The notes under the pieces: model-generated
Database searches by the model: none
What the model was told of the DNA's origin: nothing
What the model saw: only the letters and a program-made list of their open reading frames with translations
Shown here: positions 17,432 to 26,602 of the stretch, piece by piece
Position numbering within the stretch: the first letter of the stretch is position 1
Layout of the letters: each line of letters starts with the position of its first letter
Translations under genes and position numbers: made by a program
Origin: Spirulina sp034932185
Lineage (GTDB): Bacteria > Cyanobacteriota > Cyanobacteriia > Cyanobacteriales > Spirulinaceae
Length of the DNA: 64,000 nt
Direction: 5' to 3'
NCBI RefSeq assembly: GCF_034932185.1
Contig: NZ_JAYGHW010000089.1
Location: 137,991-201,990, forward strand

Positions 17432-17724
17432 CACTTCCGCAGACAAACCGCCAACAACCCCTCCAATTCCCCCTGATTCAAAGGCGTAACAATAAACACC
17501 TCCTGCACCGTCTTGCCAGAGCGGGCGATCGCCTTAAATCCCCCCCGAATCGGTACAGAAATTCGCACCGTCAGCTTTGGGGTGTGGCCCTTGACCCGGC
17601 CAATCACCCCAGGGGTGACGGTTTGAATCCCCTCATGGGTGATCAACCGCTCTAACACCGGGATCAGTCCCGGTAGATGGGTGGAATGGTTCCAAACGAG
17701 ACGACCGGGGTCGGGTTTGGCCAT
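17431..17724 (-). CDS. DUF2103 domain protein
   Basis: A 97-residue cytosolic protein (RLVWNHSTHLPGLIPVLERL, IGRVKGHTPKLTVRISVPIR, GFKAIARSGKTVQEVFI) matching the DUF2103 family, which is widespread in cyanobacteria and archaea and unstudied. Its start codon overlaps the clpS stop by one base (TAATG), indicating translational coupling. The basic charge and KxxARxGKTVQ segment suggest nucleic-acid binding, but that is a guess. Confidence 0.8.
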   Translation of the reverse strand: MAKPDPGRLVWNHSTHLPGLIPVLERLITHEGIQTVTPGVIGRVKGHTPKLTVRISVPIRGGFKAIARSGKTVQEVFIVTPLNQGELEGLLAVCLRK

Positions 17725-18050
17725 TAGGCCGCCTCCAGGGGGGCCATCGTTAACCCTTCCCGGCTCAATTGTTGATGATAAAGTTCAGCCGGTTCCTGGG
17801 GGCCGACCCAAACGATCGCCTGGCCCTCAAAATGGATCTGTTCCGTCAACTGCCAAGCGCGATCGCCCGTCATGCTGGGGATATACTTTAATAAACAATT
17901 CGCAACGTGTTCAAAGGTATTAAAATCATCGTTAAGGACGATGACCTTAAAGTTAGGATAGGGCTTGCGAACCGTTTCCTGGGCCCGCACCGGGGCTTGA
18001 AGGGGACTAGAAGCTGTAGCCCCAAGGGCAACAGAAGCGACCATAATCAT
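17724..18050 (-). CDS. clpS: ATP-dependent Clp protease adaptor ClpS
   Basis: The core RKPYPNFKVIVLNDDFNTFE then HVANCLLKYIPSMTGDRAWQ is the ClpS fold that docks on the ClpA/ClpC N-domain and delivers N-degron substrates. The NDD motif after a beta strand and the following F/H region are present. An upstream in-frame extension exists to 18095; I prefer ATG 18050 or 18044 because cyanobacterial ClpS is usually about 95-110 residues. The residues after MIM (ASVALGATASSPLQAP) are probably a flexible tail. It overlaps the DUF2103 gene by one base. Confidence 0.85.
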   Translation of the reverse strand: MIMVASVALGATASSPLQAPVRAQETVRKPYPNFKVIVLNDDFNTFEHVANCLLKYIPSMTGDRAWQLTEQIHFEGQAIVWVGPQEPAELYHQQLSREGLTMAPLEAA

Positions 18051-18228
18051 ATTGAATTTAGATTGCAGCAACAGGGAACAAAGACTAACCAGCATTCTTG
18101 CGCCATCGGTCTAACCCGAAACTATCCCCCCACAGGGGAGCAATGGGGAATCACAGGCGATCGCGCTCTACGCTTCCCCATTTTAGTGCGGATGGGGGCG
18201 GGCTGTCTGGATTCTCGGAGGCTAAACC

Positions 18229-18825
18229 ATGATTGCATCCTTTGACCATCACGCCATGAGTCCCCAGGCTTATTTAGACTGGGAAGCTCACCAGGAGATC
18301 CGCCATGAATACCTTGATGGCTACGCCTATGCCATGAGTGGCGGGACGCTAACCCACAATGCGATCGCCATTAATCTGATTGCTACCCTGCGGGGGCAGT
18401 TACGCGGTGGCCCCTGTCGGGTGTTTGGGTCGGATGCGAAGGTGAGGATTAGTGAGCAGGGGCCTTTTTTTTACCCCGATGTAGTGGTGAGTTGTGATGG
18501 TGGCGATCGCCAAGCGGTGCAATTTCTCCAAGCTCCCTGTCTCGTCGTTGAGGTGCTTTCCCCCACCACCGAAGCCTACGATCGCGGTGCGAAGTTCCAG
18601 CAATACCGCCGCTTACCCAGTTTGCGGGAATATCTATTGATCAGTTCCCAACAGATCAGCGTTGATCTGTTTCGGTTGAATGCGGCTCAAACTTGGGAAC
18701 TTCACCCCTATGGGATCGGGGATGACATCCATCTCACCAGCCTTGACTTCACCCTCCCCATCGATGTGCTCTACGAAGAAGTGGAATTCCCCACGGCATC
18801 ATCGATAAAACTCTCACTCGATTAA
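18229..18825 (+). CDS. Uma2 family endonuclease-like protein
   Basis: This 198-residue protein shows the PD-(D/E)XK-type Uma2 fold: EIRHEYLDGYAYAMSGGTLT, FYPDVVVSCDG (acidic metal ligand) and APCLVVEVLSPTTEAYDRG. Uma2 genes occur in dozens of copies in cyanobacterial genomes; the biological role is unknown. The E-V-L-S catalytic tetrad lacks the canonical lysine, as is usual in this family. It stands alone between clpS and the adenylate cyclase. Confidence 0.88.
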   Translation: MIASFDHHAMSPQAYLDWEAHQEIRHEYLDGYAYAMSGGTLTHNAIAINLIATLRGQLRGGPCRVFGSDAKVRISEQGPFFYPDVVVSCDGGDRQAVQFLQAPCLVVEVLSPTTEAYDRGAKFQQYRRLPSLREYLLISSQQISVDLFRLNAAQTWELHPYGIGDDIHLTSLDFTLPIDVLYEEVEFPTASSIKLSLD

Positions 18826-18895
18826 ATTCTGTGGATTTGCGGACTATCGGGGAAACTAAATGTAAACATGGGAAAGAACTACCCGCCTTCCTGGC

Positions 18896-21800
18896 ATGAT
18901 TCAGATGCTGCTCCGTATTAGCTCTAGTCCCTTGAAACAACTGCCCCTCAGGGTTGTGTTAGTTGTGCCTTTCATAGTACAATTGTTCGCTGCCGTGGGC
19001 ATCATTGGGTATTTGTCCTATCGCAATGGTCAGCAGGCGGTGGAAAACCTCGCCAGCCAATTGATGGGGGAATTGGGCGATCGCATTGTTCAGGAAGTCT
19101 CCACGACGATGGAAATTCCCCATCAAATCAATCGCACCAATGCTGAATCAATCCGGCTGGGCCTCTTGGATTATCGCCAAACCGTTGATCTAGAGCGACA
19201 ATTTTGGCATCAGGTACAAATTTTTGATTCCGTCACCGCCAGTTATTTTGGGACTCCCCAGGGGGGCATTGTCCTGGCGGGCCGCAGCGATCGCGGTCTT
19301 CCCTTTCTGCGGATCACCGCCAACTTTACCAAAGGGGATTACTACCGCTACAGCACCGATGAACGGGGCGATCGCCTCGAACTCCTCGAAACCACCACCT
19401 ACGATGCCACCCAACGCCCTTGGTATATCGCCGCCCAAACCGATCGCCGCCCCACCTGGAGTGATATTTACCTGTTTGTCTCCAGCCAAACCCCCGGCAT
19501 TACCGCCAGTCAACCCGTCTACGATCAACAGGGGGAACTCTTAGGCATCCTGGGGGTGGATTTAGCCCTCAATCAGATCAATCAATTTTTAAATGAACTC
19601 ACCATTGGCCAACAGCGGAAAGTCTTGATCATGGAGCGATCGGGCAAAATGATTGCCTCCTCCACGGAAGAATCCCCCTTTTTAACCGATTCCGATCAGC
19701 AGCGGTTAGCCATGGCCAGCACGATCCCTGAAATTCAAGGGTCAGCGCGTCACTTGATCCGTGAGTTTGGCAGCCTACGCAACATTGACCGCCCGGAGCA
19801 GTTGCAATTTGCCATTGCGGGGGAAAAGTTTTTTGTAAAAGTCCAACCCCTGCGGGATGACTACGGATTGGATTGGTTAGTGGTGATTATTGTGCCGGAG
19901 GAGGAATTTACGGCGCAAATTCATCGCAACACCCAAATTACCATTCTGCTCTGTGTCATTGCCCTCGGTGTTGCCACGGGGGTAGGGATCCTCACGGCCC
20001 ATTGGGTCACGGCTCCCATTCTTCGCCTCAGCCAATCCGCCAAACAGTTGGCCCAAGGGAACTGGACTCAAGCTCCCCCCATTGAACGGGGGGATGAATT
20101 GGGGGAATTGGCGATCGCCTTCCAAACCATGGCCAAACAGTTGCAATCCTCCTTTGCCGTTTTGGAGCGCAGCAACCGCGCTTTAGAAGAACGAGTTGCC
20201 GAACGCACCGCCACCCTTGCCATCCGTGAAGCAGAGTTGCGGGGACTGTTTGAAGCAATGACGGAATTGGTGATGGTGTTTGATCGAGAGGGAGAATATA
20301 AACAAATTCTGTCCAATAATGTCGATCTGTTGGTGCGAGATAAAACAGAAGTGTTAGGGCGGAGAATCCATGATATTCTCCCCCGTGAGCAAGCGGATCA
20401 GTTTTTAGCCTACATTCAAACCGTGCTCAAGACTGGAAAACCCATTAGTTTTGAATATCAACTGGAAATTCAAAACCGTCCTGAGCCAGTGTGGTGTTTA
20501 GGGAGTATTTCTCGTATTTCTGAAAGTACGGTGGTCTGGGTTGCCCGCGATATTAGTGATTATAAAAATTCAGAAGCATCTCTACAACAAAGTGAGATGC
20601 AAAATCGCGCCATTTTGACCGCCATTCCCGATATGATGTTTCGGGTTAATCGCCAAGGGGTTTATTTAGGATTTATCAAAAGTTATGGGGTTGTGAACTT
20701 GTTGCCGGATGAATTTGATCCCATTGGTCAGCACATCACCAACTTTTTACCCGCCGATGTCGCCCAGCGCCATCTGGCCCACATCACGAAGGCGTTAGCC
20801 AGTGGTCAGGTACAAATTTATGAGCAACAGGTTTTTTTAACAGGTCAATTGCAAGAAGAAGAGGTGCGCGTCGTTCCCTACGGAGAGGATGAAGTGTTGT
20901 TTATGATTCGCAATATTACCGAACAGAAAGCCGCATTACGGGAACGGGAAAAAGCCCAGGCTGCTCTCCGGGAAAGTGAGGCTAAAAATCGCGCCATTCT
21001 CACGGCTATTCCTGACTTGATGATTCGTTTAAACCGTGAAGGGGTGTATTTAGACTATCTTGCCTCTCCAGATTTCCCCGCTCGTTTGGCTACCGATGAA
21101 AATCGCATTGGCCGTAATATTGCAGAGGTATTGCCGTCGGAAAGTACAACGATTTTAATGAGGGCGATCGCCCAAGTCCTATCCACAGGGAAAATGCAAA
21201 TTGATGAGGTGGAATTTTTCAGTGATGGGCAATTTTATCAGCAGGAAATTCGCACGGTGGTCAGTGGTCAAGATGAAGTGTTGATGATTATTCGCGATAT
21301 TACCGAGCGCAAACGCACGGAAGCCAGGTTACAGATTGAACGGCAACGAGCGGAGCAATTATTATTGAACGTCTTGCCCAAGGCCATTGCTGAACAGTTA
21401 AAGCACAGGCCCAGATCCTTAGCGGAACAGTTTGAGGATGCAACAATTTTGTTTGCAGATATTGTTGGATTTACGCCCCTTTCCGCCGAAATGGGGGCGA
21501 TTGAATTAGTAGAGTTTCTCAATGAAATCTTTTCCACGTTTGATCAGTTAACGGAACGGTTTCGTTTAGAAAAAATTAAAACCATTGGGGATGCCTATAT
21601 GGTGGTGGGGGGCTTACCCAGTCCCTATCCGGAACATACAGCAGCGATCGCCGCCATGGCTTTGGAAATGCAGCGGGCCATTGATCAATTAGTGCGCTCC
21701 AGCGGCAAACCCCTCCAGATTCGCATTGGTATCCATAGCGGCTCGGTGGTGGCGGGGGTGATTGGCATTAAGAAGTTTATCTATGACCTCTGGGGGGATG

Positions 21801-22015
21801 CGGTGAATGTAGCCTCTCGCATGGAGGCGTTGGGGGAACCGGGGAAAATTCAAGTGACGGAAACGGTCTATCAACGATTGCGCGATCGCTTTACGTTTAT
21901 CCCCCGTGGCACAGTGACAGTCAAAGGGAAGGGGGAAATGCTGACCTATTGGCTCACGGGGGATCAGGGTCAACCCTGGCAACCGCCACCCCTCCCCAGC
22001 GAGCCGATGTTATGA
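18896..22015 (+). CDS. Membrane adenylate cyclase with Cache, HAMP and three PAS domains
   Basis: This 1039-residue signalling protein has a first membrane helix (VVLVVPFIVQLFAAVGIIGY), a periplasmic double-Cache-like region (about 60-335, with TQRPWYIAAQTDRRPTWSDI), a second membrane helix (TILLCVIALGVATGVGIL), a HAMP domain, three PAS domains (about 455, 565, 695) and a C-terminal class III cyclase domain. In the cyclase, the metal Asp pair (FADIVGFT and IKTIGDAYM), the Lys in KTIGD and the Asp in YDLWGDAVNVASRME match adenylate rather than guanylate cyclase specificity. It should sense an extracytoplasmic ligand and produce cAMP. PAS 2 and 3 share NRAILTAIPD starts, a likely internal duplication. 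Confidence 0.92.
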   Translation: MIQMLLRISSSPLKQLPLRVVLVVPFIVQLFAAVGIIGYLSYRNGQQAVENLASQLMGELGDRIVQEVSTTMEIPHQINRTNAESIRLGLLDYRQTVDLERQFWHQVQIFDSVTASYFGTPQGGIVLAGRSDRGLPFLRITANFTKGDYYRYSTDERGDRLELLETTTYDATQRPWYIAAQTDRRPTWSDIYLFVSSQTPGITASQPVYDQQGELLGILGVDLALNQINQFLNELTIGQQRKVLIMERSGKMIASSTEESPFLTDSDQQRLAMASTIPEIQGSARHLIREFGSLRNIDRPEQLQFAIAGEKFFVKVQPLRDDYGLDWLVVIIVPEEEFTAQIHRNTQITILLCVIALGVATGVGILTAHWVTAPILRLSQSAKQLAQGNWTQAPPIERGDELGELAIAFQTMAKQLQSSFAVLERSNRALEERVAERTATLAIREAELRGLFEAMTELVMVFDREGEYKQILSNNVDLLVRDKTEVLGRRIHDILPREQADQFLAYIQTVLKTGKPISFEYQLEIQNRPEPVWCLGSISRISESTVVWVARDISDYKNSEASLQQSEMQNRAILTAIPDMMFRVNRQGVYLGFIKSYGVVNLLPDEFDPIGQHITNFLPADVAQRHLAHITKALASGQVQIYEQQVFLTGQLQEEEVRVVPYGEDEVLFMIRNITEQKAALREREKAQAALRESEAKNRAILTAIPDLMIRLNREGVYLDYLASPDFPARLATDENRIGRNIAEVLPSESTTILMRAIAQVLSTGKMQIDEVEFFSDGQFYQQEIRTVVSGQDEVLMIIRDITERKRTEARLQIERQRAEQLLLNVLPKAIAEQLKHRPRSLAEQFEDATILFADIVGFTPLSAEMGAIELVEFLNEIFSTFDQLTERFRLEKIKTIGDAYMVVGGLPSPYPEHTAAIAAMALEMQRAIDQLVRSSGKPLQIRIGIHSGSVVAGVIGIKKFIYDLWGDAVNVASRMEALGEPGKIQVTETVYQRLRDRFTFIPRGTVTVKGKGEMLTYWLTGDQGQPWQPPPLPSEPML

Positions 22016-22046
22016 ACAGAAGAGATACAATCACCCTATTTAAACA

Positions 22047-22868
22047 ATGAACACCCTGGCAATTTTAGGTTGTGGCTACGTCGGGACAGCCCTTGCTCAA
22101 TCCTTGCACGCTTCTGGCTACTCGATGACCACCACCACCACCCGCGCCGAACGCCTTCCCGAATTAGCAAGGGTGAGCGATCGCCCCCTCCAGATTCAGG
22201 GCAATGATCCCGCTGGTTTAAGCCTGCTCCTCACCGGGCAAACCACCCTCCTCGTCAGCGTTGCCGCCCAAGGCAAGGACTACCGCAGCAGCTATCTCGC
22301 TACCGCCCAAACCCTCGCCCAAGTCATCCCCGCATTTCCCCAACTCCAACAGGTGATCTACACCAGCAGCTATTCCGTCTATGGGGATCAGGGGGGGCAA
22401 TGGGTGGATGAGGCCACGCCGGTACAGCCGGGAACGGCGAATACGGAGATCTTGGCAGCAACCGAGGAAATTTTCCTCAAGCTCCCCGTGCCGAAGGTTT
22501 GTGTACTGCGGTTGGGGGGCATCTATGGCCCAGGGCGGGAACTGGAGCGGATTTTTAGCCGGGCGGCGGGGCAAACCCGACCGGGGTCGGGGTTGGAATG
22601 GAGCAATTGGATTCATTTAACGGATATTGTCGGGGCGATCGCCTTTGCCCAAGTTCACCAATTGGGGGGGATTTATAATGTCATTCAGGATGAAATTTTG
22701 CCCCTACGGGATTTGATTGCGCAGGTGTGCGATCGCCACCACCTCGCCCCCGTCCAATGGGATAGCAGCCAAGGGAGTGATCGTAAAACTAATGTCCGCT
22801 GTCGCAACCAAAAATTAAAAGCAGCGGGCTACACTTTCAAGCATCCCCAATTTTGGCCAGCACCCTGA
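22047..22868 (+). CDS. NAD(P)-dependent SDR family epimerase/reductase
   Basis: A 273-residue extended SDR-like protein. It starts with the Rossmann motif LAILGCGYVGTALAQSL and has a YTSSYSVYGDQGG segment and LRLGGIYGPGRE, typical of the YeeZ-like atypical SDR group. The usual YxxxK dyad is not obvious (TEILAATEEIF sits in its place), a known trait of atypical SDRs. The substrate is unknown, perhaps a sugar nucleotide. It begins 31 bp after the cyclase and is followed after 6 bp by the nuclease-like gene. Third-position skew changes from C-rich to G-rich near the middle of the gene. Confidence 0.8.
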   Translation: MNTLAILGCGYVGTALAQSLHASGYSMTTTTTRAERLPELARVSDRPLQIQGNDPAGLSLLLTGQTTLLVSVAAQGKDYRSSYLATAQTLAQVIPAFPQLQQVIYTSSYSVYGDQGGQWVDEATPVQPGTANTEILAATEEIFLKLPVPKVCVLRLGGIYGPGRELERIFSRAAGQTRPGSGLEWSNWIHLTDIVGAIAFAQVHQLGGIYNVIQDEILPLRDLIAQVCDRHHLAPVQWDSSQGSDRKTNVRCRNQKLKAAGYTFKHPQFWPAP

Positions 22869-22874
22869 ACAGCC

Positions 22875-23501
22875 ATGACTGCAAGTTTTGCTATCGAGAC
22901 GACGATCACAACATTGCAAGAATTAGAAACCCGTTTTCAAATCCAACGGGCCAGCGATGGGAGTTTTTTCCCAGAATGGCAAGATGCGACAGGGGTTGAC
23001 CCCATAACCCTGGATGATTCCACCCGCAAAGTCCTTGATCATCTTCGGGAACGCTTCTTGAACTACTACAAAGCCGGGTTACTTACGGAAGGGACAGTTT
23101 TGCTTTCGATCCTTGGCCCCTTGTTGGATTGTTTAGGATTCCATGAACCCCCCTATTTTGTCCGCTCTGAAGTGGGGGTGACGATTGAAGTGGTAGAGCG
23201 TGATGAGGTGTATCGGGGGCGCATGGATGTTTTGATTGTGCGCGATCGCCTCTGGATTTTGACATTAGAGGCCAAGCGGTCTAAATTTGCTGCGGATGTT
23301 GCCTTGCCGCAATGTTTGGCCTATTTGGGTGCTGCACCGCAGTTTCCCGCCTTTGGCCTTGTCACCAATGGTAGTGATTTCATTTTTTGCAAGTTAGCCG
23401 GTCAAACCTATGATTTTTCCGATCCCTTTAGCTTGTTATCCCATCACAATCGCCTTTATGCCATTGCCATGATTCTCTTGCGGCTCAAGGCTCTCCTCTA
23501 G
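22875..23501 (+). CDS. PD-(D/E)XK restriction endonuclease-like protein
   Basis: A 208-residue protein with a nuclease-type core: RGRMDVLIVRDRLWILTLEA followed by KRSKFAADVALPQCLAYL, giving Asp, Glu-x-Lys active-site spacing. Homologues are annotated as type I restriction R-subunit-like, but this short form has no helicase part. A second copy of the family is at 43226 inside the defence island; the two share the RGR(M/I)DVL, SKRS/AKRS and FGLxTNG blocks. It follows the SDR gene after 6 bp and may be in the same transcript. The cellular role is unknown. Confidence 0.8.
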   Translation: MTASFAIETTITTLQELETRFQIQRASDGSFFPEWQDATGVDPITLDDSTRKVLDHLRERFLNYYKAGLLTEGTVLLSILGPLLDCLGFHEPPYFVRSEVGVTIEVVERDEVYRGRMDVLIVRDRLWILTLEAKRSKFAADVALPQCLAYLGAAPQFPAFGLVTNGSDFIFCKLAGQTYDFSDPFSLLSHHNRLYAIAMILLRLKALL

Positions 23502-23547
23502 GGAAGATCAGCCCCTAAAATAGGTGAGGCCCCATTCACAATCAACT

Positions 23548-24795
23548 ATGACCCAATTGCTCAAACAGGTGCGGGTGCTTGACCCGGAAACGGGAACAGA
23601 TGCGATCGCCGATGTGCTGCTCGTCGCGGGCCACATTGAGGCGATCGCCCCCCACCTCGACCACCCCACCGCCCAGATCCAAGCCGGGACAGGCAAAATT
23701 CTCGGGCCGGGGTTGGTGGATCTCCACAGCTACAGCAGTGAGCCGGGCCATGAAGACCGGGAAACTTTGGCGGATCTAACCGCCGCTGCCCAAGCGGGGG
23801 GGTTCACTCGCCTTACCCTCTTTCCTGATACCTTGCCCCCCCTCGACCATGCCCCCGCCCTCATCGCGCAACAACACCGTTGCCAAAACTTGCCGGTGCG
23901 TTGCCAATGGTGGGGGGCGATGACCTTGGGGTTAAAGGGCGAGCAGATGACGGAATTAGCAGAATTGGCCCCCCATGTGGTGGGGTTTAGCGATGGGGGG
24001 GCAATGCCGAAGTTGGGAATGTTGCGGCGGATTTTGGAATATGGGCAACCCCTAGGTAAGTCCGTTGCGATCATGCCGGTGTTTGGGGATTTACAGGGGA
24101 AGGGGGTGATCCGGGATGGGGATGATGCGGTGGAGTTGGGGCTACCGGGCGATCCCAGCTATTCAGAATCCGCTGCCGTGGCGGCTGTCTTGGAATTGGT
24201 GGCCCATTTTCGCACTCCGGTGCATTTGTTGCGCATTGCCACCGCCCGCAGTGTGGAACTAATTGCCAATGCCCAAGCCCAAGGGTTGCCGATTACCGCC
24301 AGCACCACCTGGTTACATTTGCTCTTGGATACCGGGGCGATCGCCAGCTATGACCCCAACCTCCATTTACAAGCCCCCCTCGGCAATCATGGCGATTGCC
24401 TCGCCCTGCGCGATGGCGTAAAAGCGGGGGTATTGGGGGCGATCGCCATTGACCACACCCCCCTCACCTACGAGGAGAAAACCGTCAGCTTTGCCGAATC
24501 CCCCCCCGGAACCTTGGGATTGCCCTTAGCATTGCCCCTCCTCTGGGAAGGCTTAGTCGCTCCGGGAATTTGGACAGCGTTGGAACTGTGGCAGGCCCTC
24601 AGCACCGGCCCCGCCCGCTGTTTGGGTCAAGATCCCCCCCGCTGTCAACCAGGGGCAACGGCAGAATTAACCCTCTTTGATCCCGCCGCATCCTGGGAAG
24701 TCACGGGAGAAAGCTTGCGATCGCCCAGTAGAAACACCCCTTGGTTGGGTCAAACCATCACGGGGCGGGTCATCCCTTTTTGGGGAAAGAGCTAG
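23548..24795 (+). CDS. pyrC: Dihydroorotase
   Basis: A 415-residue amidohydrolase for the third step of pyrimidine synthesis (carbamoyl aspartate to dihydroorotate). Recognisable elements are GPGLVDLHSYSSEPGHEDRE (metal site region of the class I dihydroorotases), FPDTLPPLDH, the central HLLRIATARSVE strand and AIAIDHTPLTYEEK with its conserved Asp-His. The first metal motif reads DLHSYS where most enzymes have DxHxH, so the second His of that motif is replaced; such variants are found in inactive PyrC-like or cyanobacterial forms. ATG 23548 is preferred over an in-frame GTG at 23524 because the product then starts at the usual MTQLLKQVRVLD. Confidence 0.85.
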   Translation: MTQLLKQVRVLDPETGTDAIADVLLVAGHIEAIAPHLDHPTAQIQAGTGKILGPGLVDLHSYSSEPGHEDRETLADLTAAAQAGGFTRLTLFPDTLPPLDHAPALIAQQHRCQNLPVRCQWWGAMTLGLKGEQMTELAELAPHVVGFSDGGAMPKLGMLRRILEYGQPLGKSVAIMPVFGDLQGKGVIRDGDDAVELGLPGDPSYSESAAVAAVLELVAHFRTPVHLLRIATARSVELIANAQAQGLPITASTTWLHLLLDTGAIASYDPNLHLQAPLGNHGDCLALRDGVKAGVLGAIAIDHTPLTYEEKTVSFAESPPGTLGLPLALPLLWEGLVAPGIWTALELWQALSTGPARCLGQDPPRCQPGATAELTLFDPAASWEVTGESLRSPSRNTPWLGQTITGRVIPFWGKS

Positions 24796-24809
24796 GCGTT
24801 AATGTGGAG

Positions 24810-24860
24810 AGGGGCGAAAGATTTTTGTGCCTCCGGCAGGCTTACGCCAACGCCCCTACG
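24810..24860. repeat. Long-form palindromic repeat, copy 1
   Basis: GGGGCGAAAGATTTTTGTGC is followed by CTCCGGCAGGCTTACGCC and AACGCCCCTACG. The same 50-bp sequence occurs almost unchanged at 41651-41702. The outer arms GGGGCG and CGCCCC pair. Confidence 0.75.
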
Positions 24861-24883
24861 GCTCCATGGAATTACCCCTGGGC

Positions 24884-25011
24884 TGTGCAGCGGTTCCCCC
24901 CAGTCCGTCGGGGATTGAAATCCCCGCCTCAGAGCGAAAACCCGTTAAAACGGTTCCGGAGTAAGCTCTAGCCCACTTTCGCTATGAGCCAAGAACTTTA
25001 GTTCTTGGCGG
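24884..25011 (-). repeat. Structured dispersed element, copy A
   Basis: Read on the minus strand, a 9-bp hairpin (CCAAGAACT, loop AA, AGTTCTTGG) precedes the core CTCATAGCGAAAGTGGGCTA then GAGCTTACTCC, a second hairpin (ACCGTTTTAACGGGT) and a third (CGGGGATTTCAATCCCCG). Copies B (58822-58930) and C (49244-49318) share the core. No ORF is present. It could be a non-autonomous relative of IS200/IS605 elements or a structured RNA. Confidence 0.7.
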
Positions 25012-25037
25012 ATCAGGATTCGGCAAACTCATCCCCA

Positions 25038-25799
25038 CTAATCAATCAAAATATCCTCCGCATCATCCTCCGGTTGCCAATCAATATCGGGCATCCGGTC
25101 AAAGGCATGGCGGACGGAATCTTCCCAAAGATTGCGAATTTTCGCCAAGTAGGGCGCACCGAGGCGTAATTGCAGACGGTGGCAAACTTGGAAACTATCC
25201 CGTTCGTACATGATCAAATTAATCGGCGGCCCCACGGAAAGATTCGACTTCATCGTTGAATCAATGGAGAGGAGCGCACATTTGGCCACCGCATTAAGAT
25301 CCGTGTTAAACGTAATCGTGCGGTCTAAAATTGGCTTACCATACTTGGTTTCCCCAATTTGTAAAAAGGGCGTTTCCGGCGTGGCTTGAATGCAATTCCC
25401 CTGGGCATACACGAGAAACAACTTCGGATCTTCCCCTTGCAGTTGTCCCCCCACCAAAAAGTTACATTGAAAATCAATGCCATCCCGCTCTAGCCAGGGG
25501 CGATCGCGCTCCTGCACTTGGCGAATTTTATCCCCCACATAACAGGCGGTATCGTAGAGGGTTTTTTGACTGTGGAGATTTACCTTGGCCTGGTCTTGAA
25601 TTTCTCGCTCAATCAGCGTCAAAATACTTTGGGTGACAGCGAGATTTCCCGAAGTACAGAGCAATAGAGCACGCTCACCGGGAATCGAAAAATCAAAAAG
25701 TTTCCGATAGGCGGAAATATAATCAACACCGGCATTGGTGCGGGAATCCGCCGCAATCACGAGGCCAGCGCGGTTAATTACACCTAAACAGTAGGTCAT
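25038..25799 (-). CDS. Anbu-type proteasome-like peptidase
   Basis: The 253-residue protein begins MTYCLGVINRAGLVIAADSR, so removal of Met exposes a threonine at position 1 as in proteasome beta subunits; TNAGVDYISAYRKLF and the later CALLSIDSTMKSNLSVGPPI are characteristic of the Anbu (ancestral beta subunit) group. It should form a self-compartmentalised ring in the cytosol. Usual partners of Anbu (an ATP-grasp and an alpha-E/transglutaminase-like protein) are not seen in this window, so it appears solitary here. Confidence 0.88.
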   Translation of the reverse strand: MTYCLGVINRAGLVIAADSRTNAGVDYISAYRKLFDFSIPGERALLLCTSGNLAVTQSILTLIEREIQDQAKVNLHSQKTLYDTACYVGDKIRQVQERDRPWLERDGIDFQCNFLVGGQLQGEDPKLFLVYAQGNCIQATPETPFLQIGETKYGKPILDRTITFNTDLNAVAKCALLSIDSTMKSNLSVGPPINLIMYERDSFQVCHRLQLRLGAPYLAKIRNLWEDSVRHAFDRMPDIDWQPEDDAEDILID

Positions 25800-25845
25800 T
25801 GTCGGTTCAAGATAGGGCTGAGTTGATTTTAAAGCCCGTGGGAAG

Positions 25846-26388
25846 TTAAGGGTTGAGATTGTGGCCGCAGGTGCGACAGAAGCGATCGCTCGGTTGCACG
25901 GGGGAACCGCATTGGGGGCAAAAATGGGTGCTACTGGGTTGCGGGGGAGGGGGATTGATGCCCATGGGTTGGAGGGACATATCCCCCATTTTCATCGCCA
26001 TATTGCCCATGCGCATTTCCATGGGAGGCATCGGCTCCATGGGAGCCATGGGAGCCATCGGGGTCATGGGTTCGAGGGTTTCGGCATCGGGGATACGGTC
26101 AAGGCCAATGACTGTGGCATCTCCTAGGGGGGGCAGTTCCCGCAGCAGGGCAACGCTCCCCCCGCTTTGAATTTGTAAAACAATCGAGGATTGGGCTTCA
26201 ATGCGAAGGATGTGGCCCGCCTCGGTACGCCACAGGGTAGGAGGCGTGTGCCAAGGGCCAGTGGTGTAGCTAGAGCGTTGGGCCTGTTGTTGCCCCCCTT
26301 GGGAACTTTGCACCGTGATATGGGTGTGAGTATGGGTGTTCACCAGTTTGATCTGCTGGTGGGGGGAGAGTTGTCCGTGATAAGCCAT
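25846..26388 (-). CDS. Zinc-ribbon protein with Met/Pro-rich linker
   Basis: Starting at ATG 26388 (MAYHGQLSPHQQIKLVNT) the product has 180 residues. An N-terminal beta-rich domain with His/Thr and Gln-rich stretches is followed by a low-complexity Met/Pro run (MTPMAPMAPMEPMPPME) and a C-terminal zinc ribbon (FCPQCGS then FCRTCGHN). An upstream in-frame ATG at 26463 would overlap the PCP_red gene and is rejected. The domain set suggests a small scaffold or nucleic-acid/protein-binding protein. It lies 25 bp behind the PCP_red gene, in an apparent operon. No function is known to me. Confidence 0.7.
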   Translation of the reverse strand: MAYHGQLSPHQQIKLVNTHTHTHITVQSSQGGQQQAQRSSYTTGPWHTPPTLWRTEAGHILRIEAQSSIVLQIQSGGSVALLRELPPLGDATVIGLDRIPDAETLEPMTPMAPMAPMEPMPPMEMRMGNMAMKMGDMSLQPMGINPPPPQPSSTHFCPQCGSPVQPSDRFCRTCGHNLNP

Positions 26389-26413
26389 GGGTTTTGGGGG
26401 TAGATGGGTGTTG

Positions 26414-26602
26414 TTATTGGCCGAACTCCAGGCGGGCTTGCTCAACAATTTCAACGGTGACAATCCCGGATTCAGTCTCCCGCGTCAATTCCTCAATGCG
26501 TTGCCGCGCCTGCGATCGCACAAAAAACGGAATATTATTCAACTTGGCCCGCGCCTCCGGAGTCCAGCGGATCGGGCCACCCCAATCACCCTCTGTGATC
26601 AT
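26414..26602 (-). CDS. PCP_red domain small protein (62 aa)
   Basis: The short product contains the PCP_red signature IRWTPEARAKLNNIPFFVRS then ARQRIEELTRE and VEQARLEFG, equivalent to the C-terminal domain of light-independent protochlorophyllide reductase subunit B. Stand-alone versions are common in cyanobacteria and are not themselves the reductase. The gene overlaps the end of the EamA gene by 4 bases (ATGA), so it is translationally coupled. Its role in pigment metabolism is not established. Confidence 0.85.
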   Translation of the reverse strand: MITEGDWGGPIRWTPEARAKLNNIPFFVRSQARQRIEELTRETESGIVTVEIVEQARLEFGQ

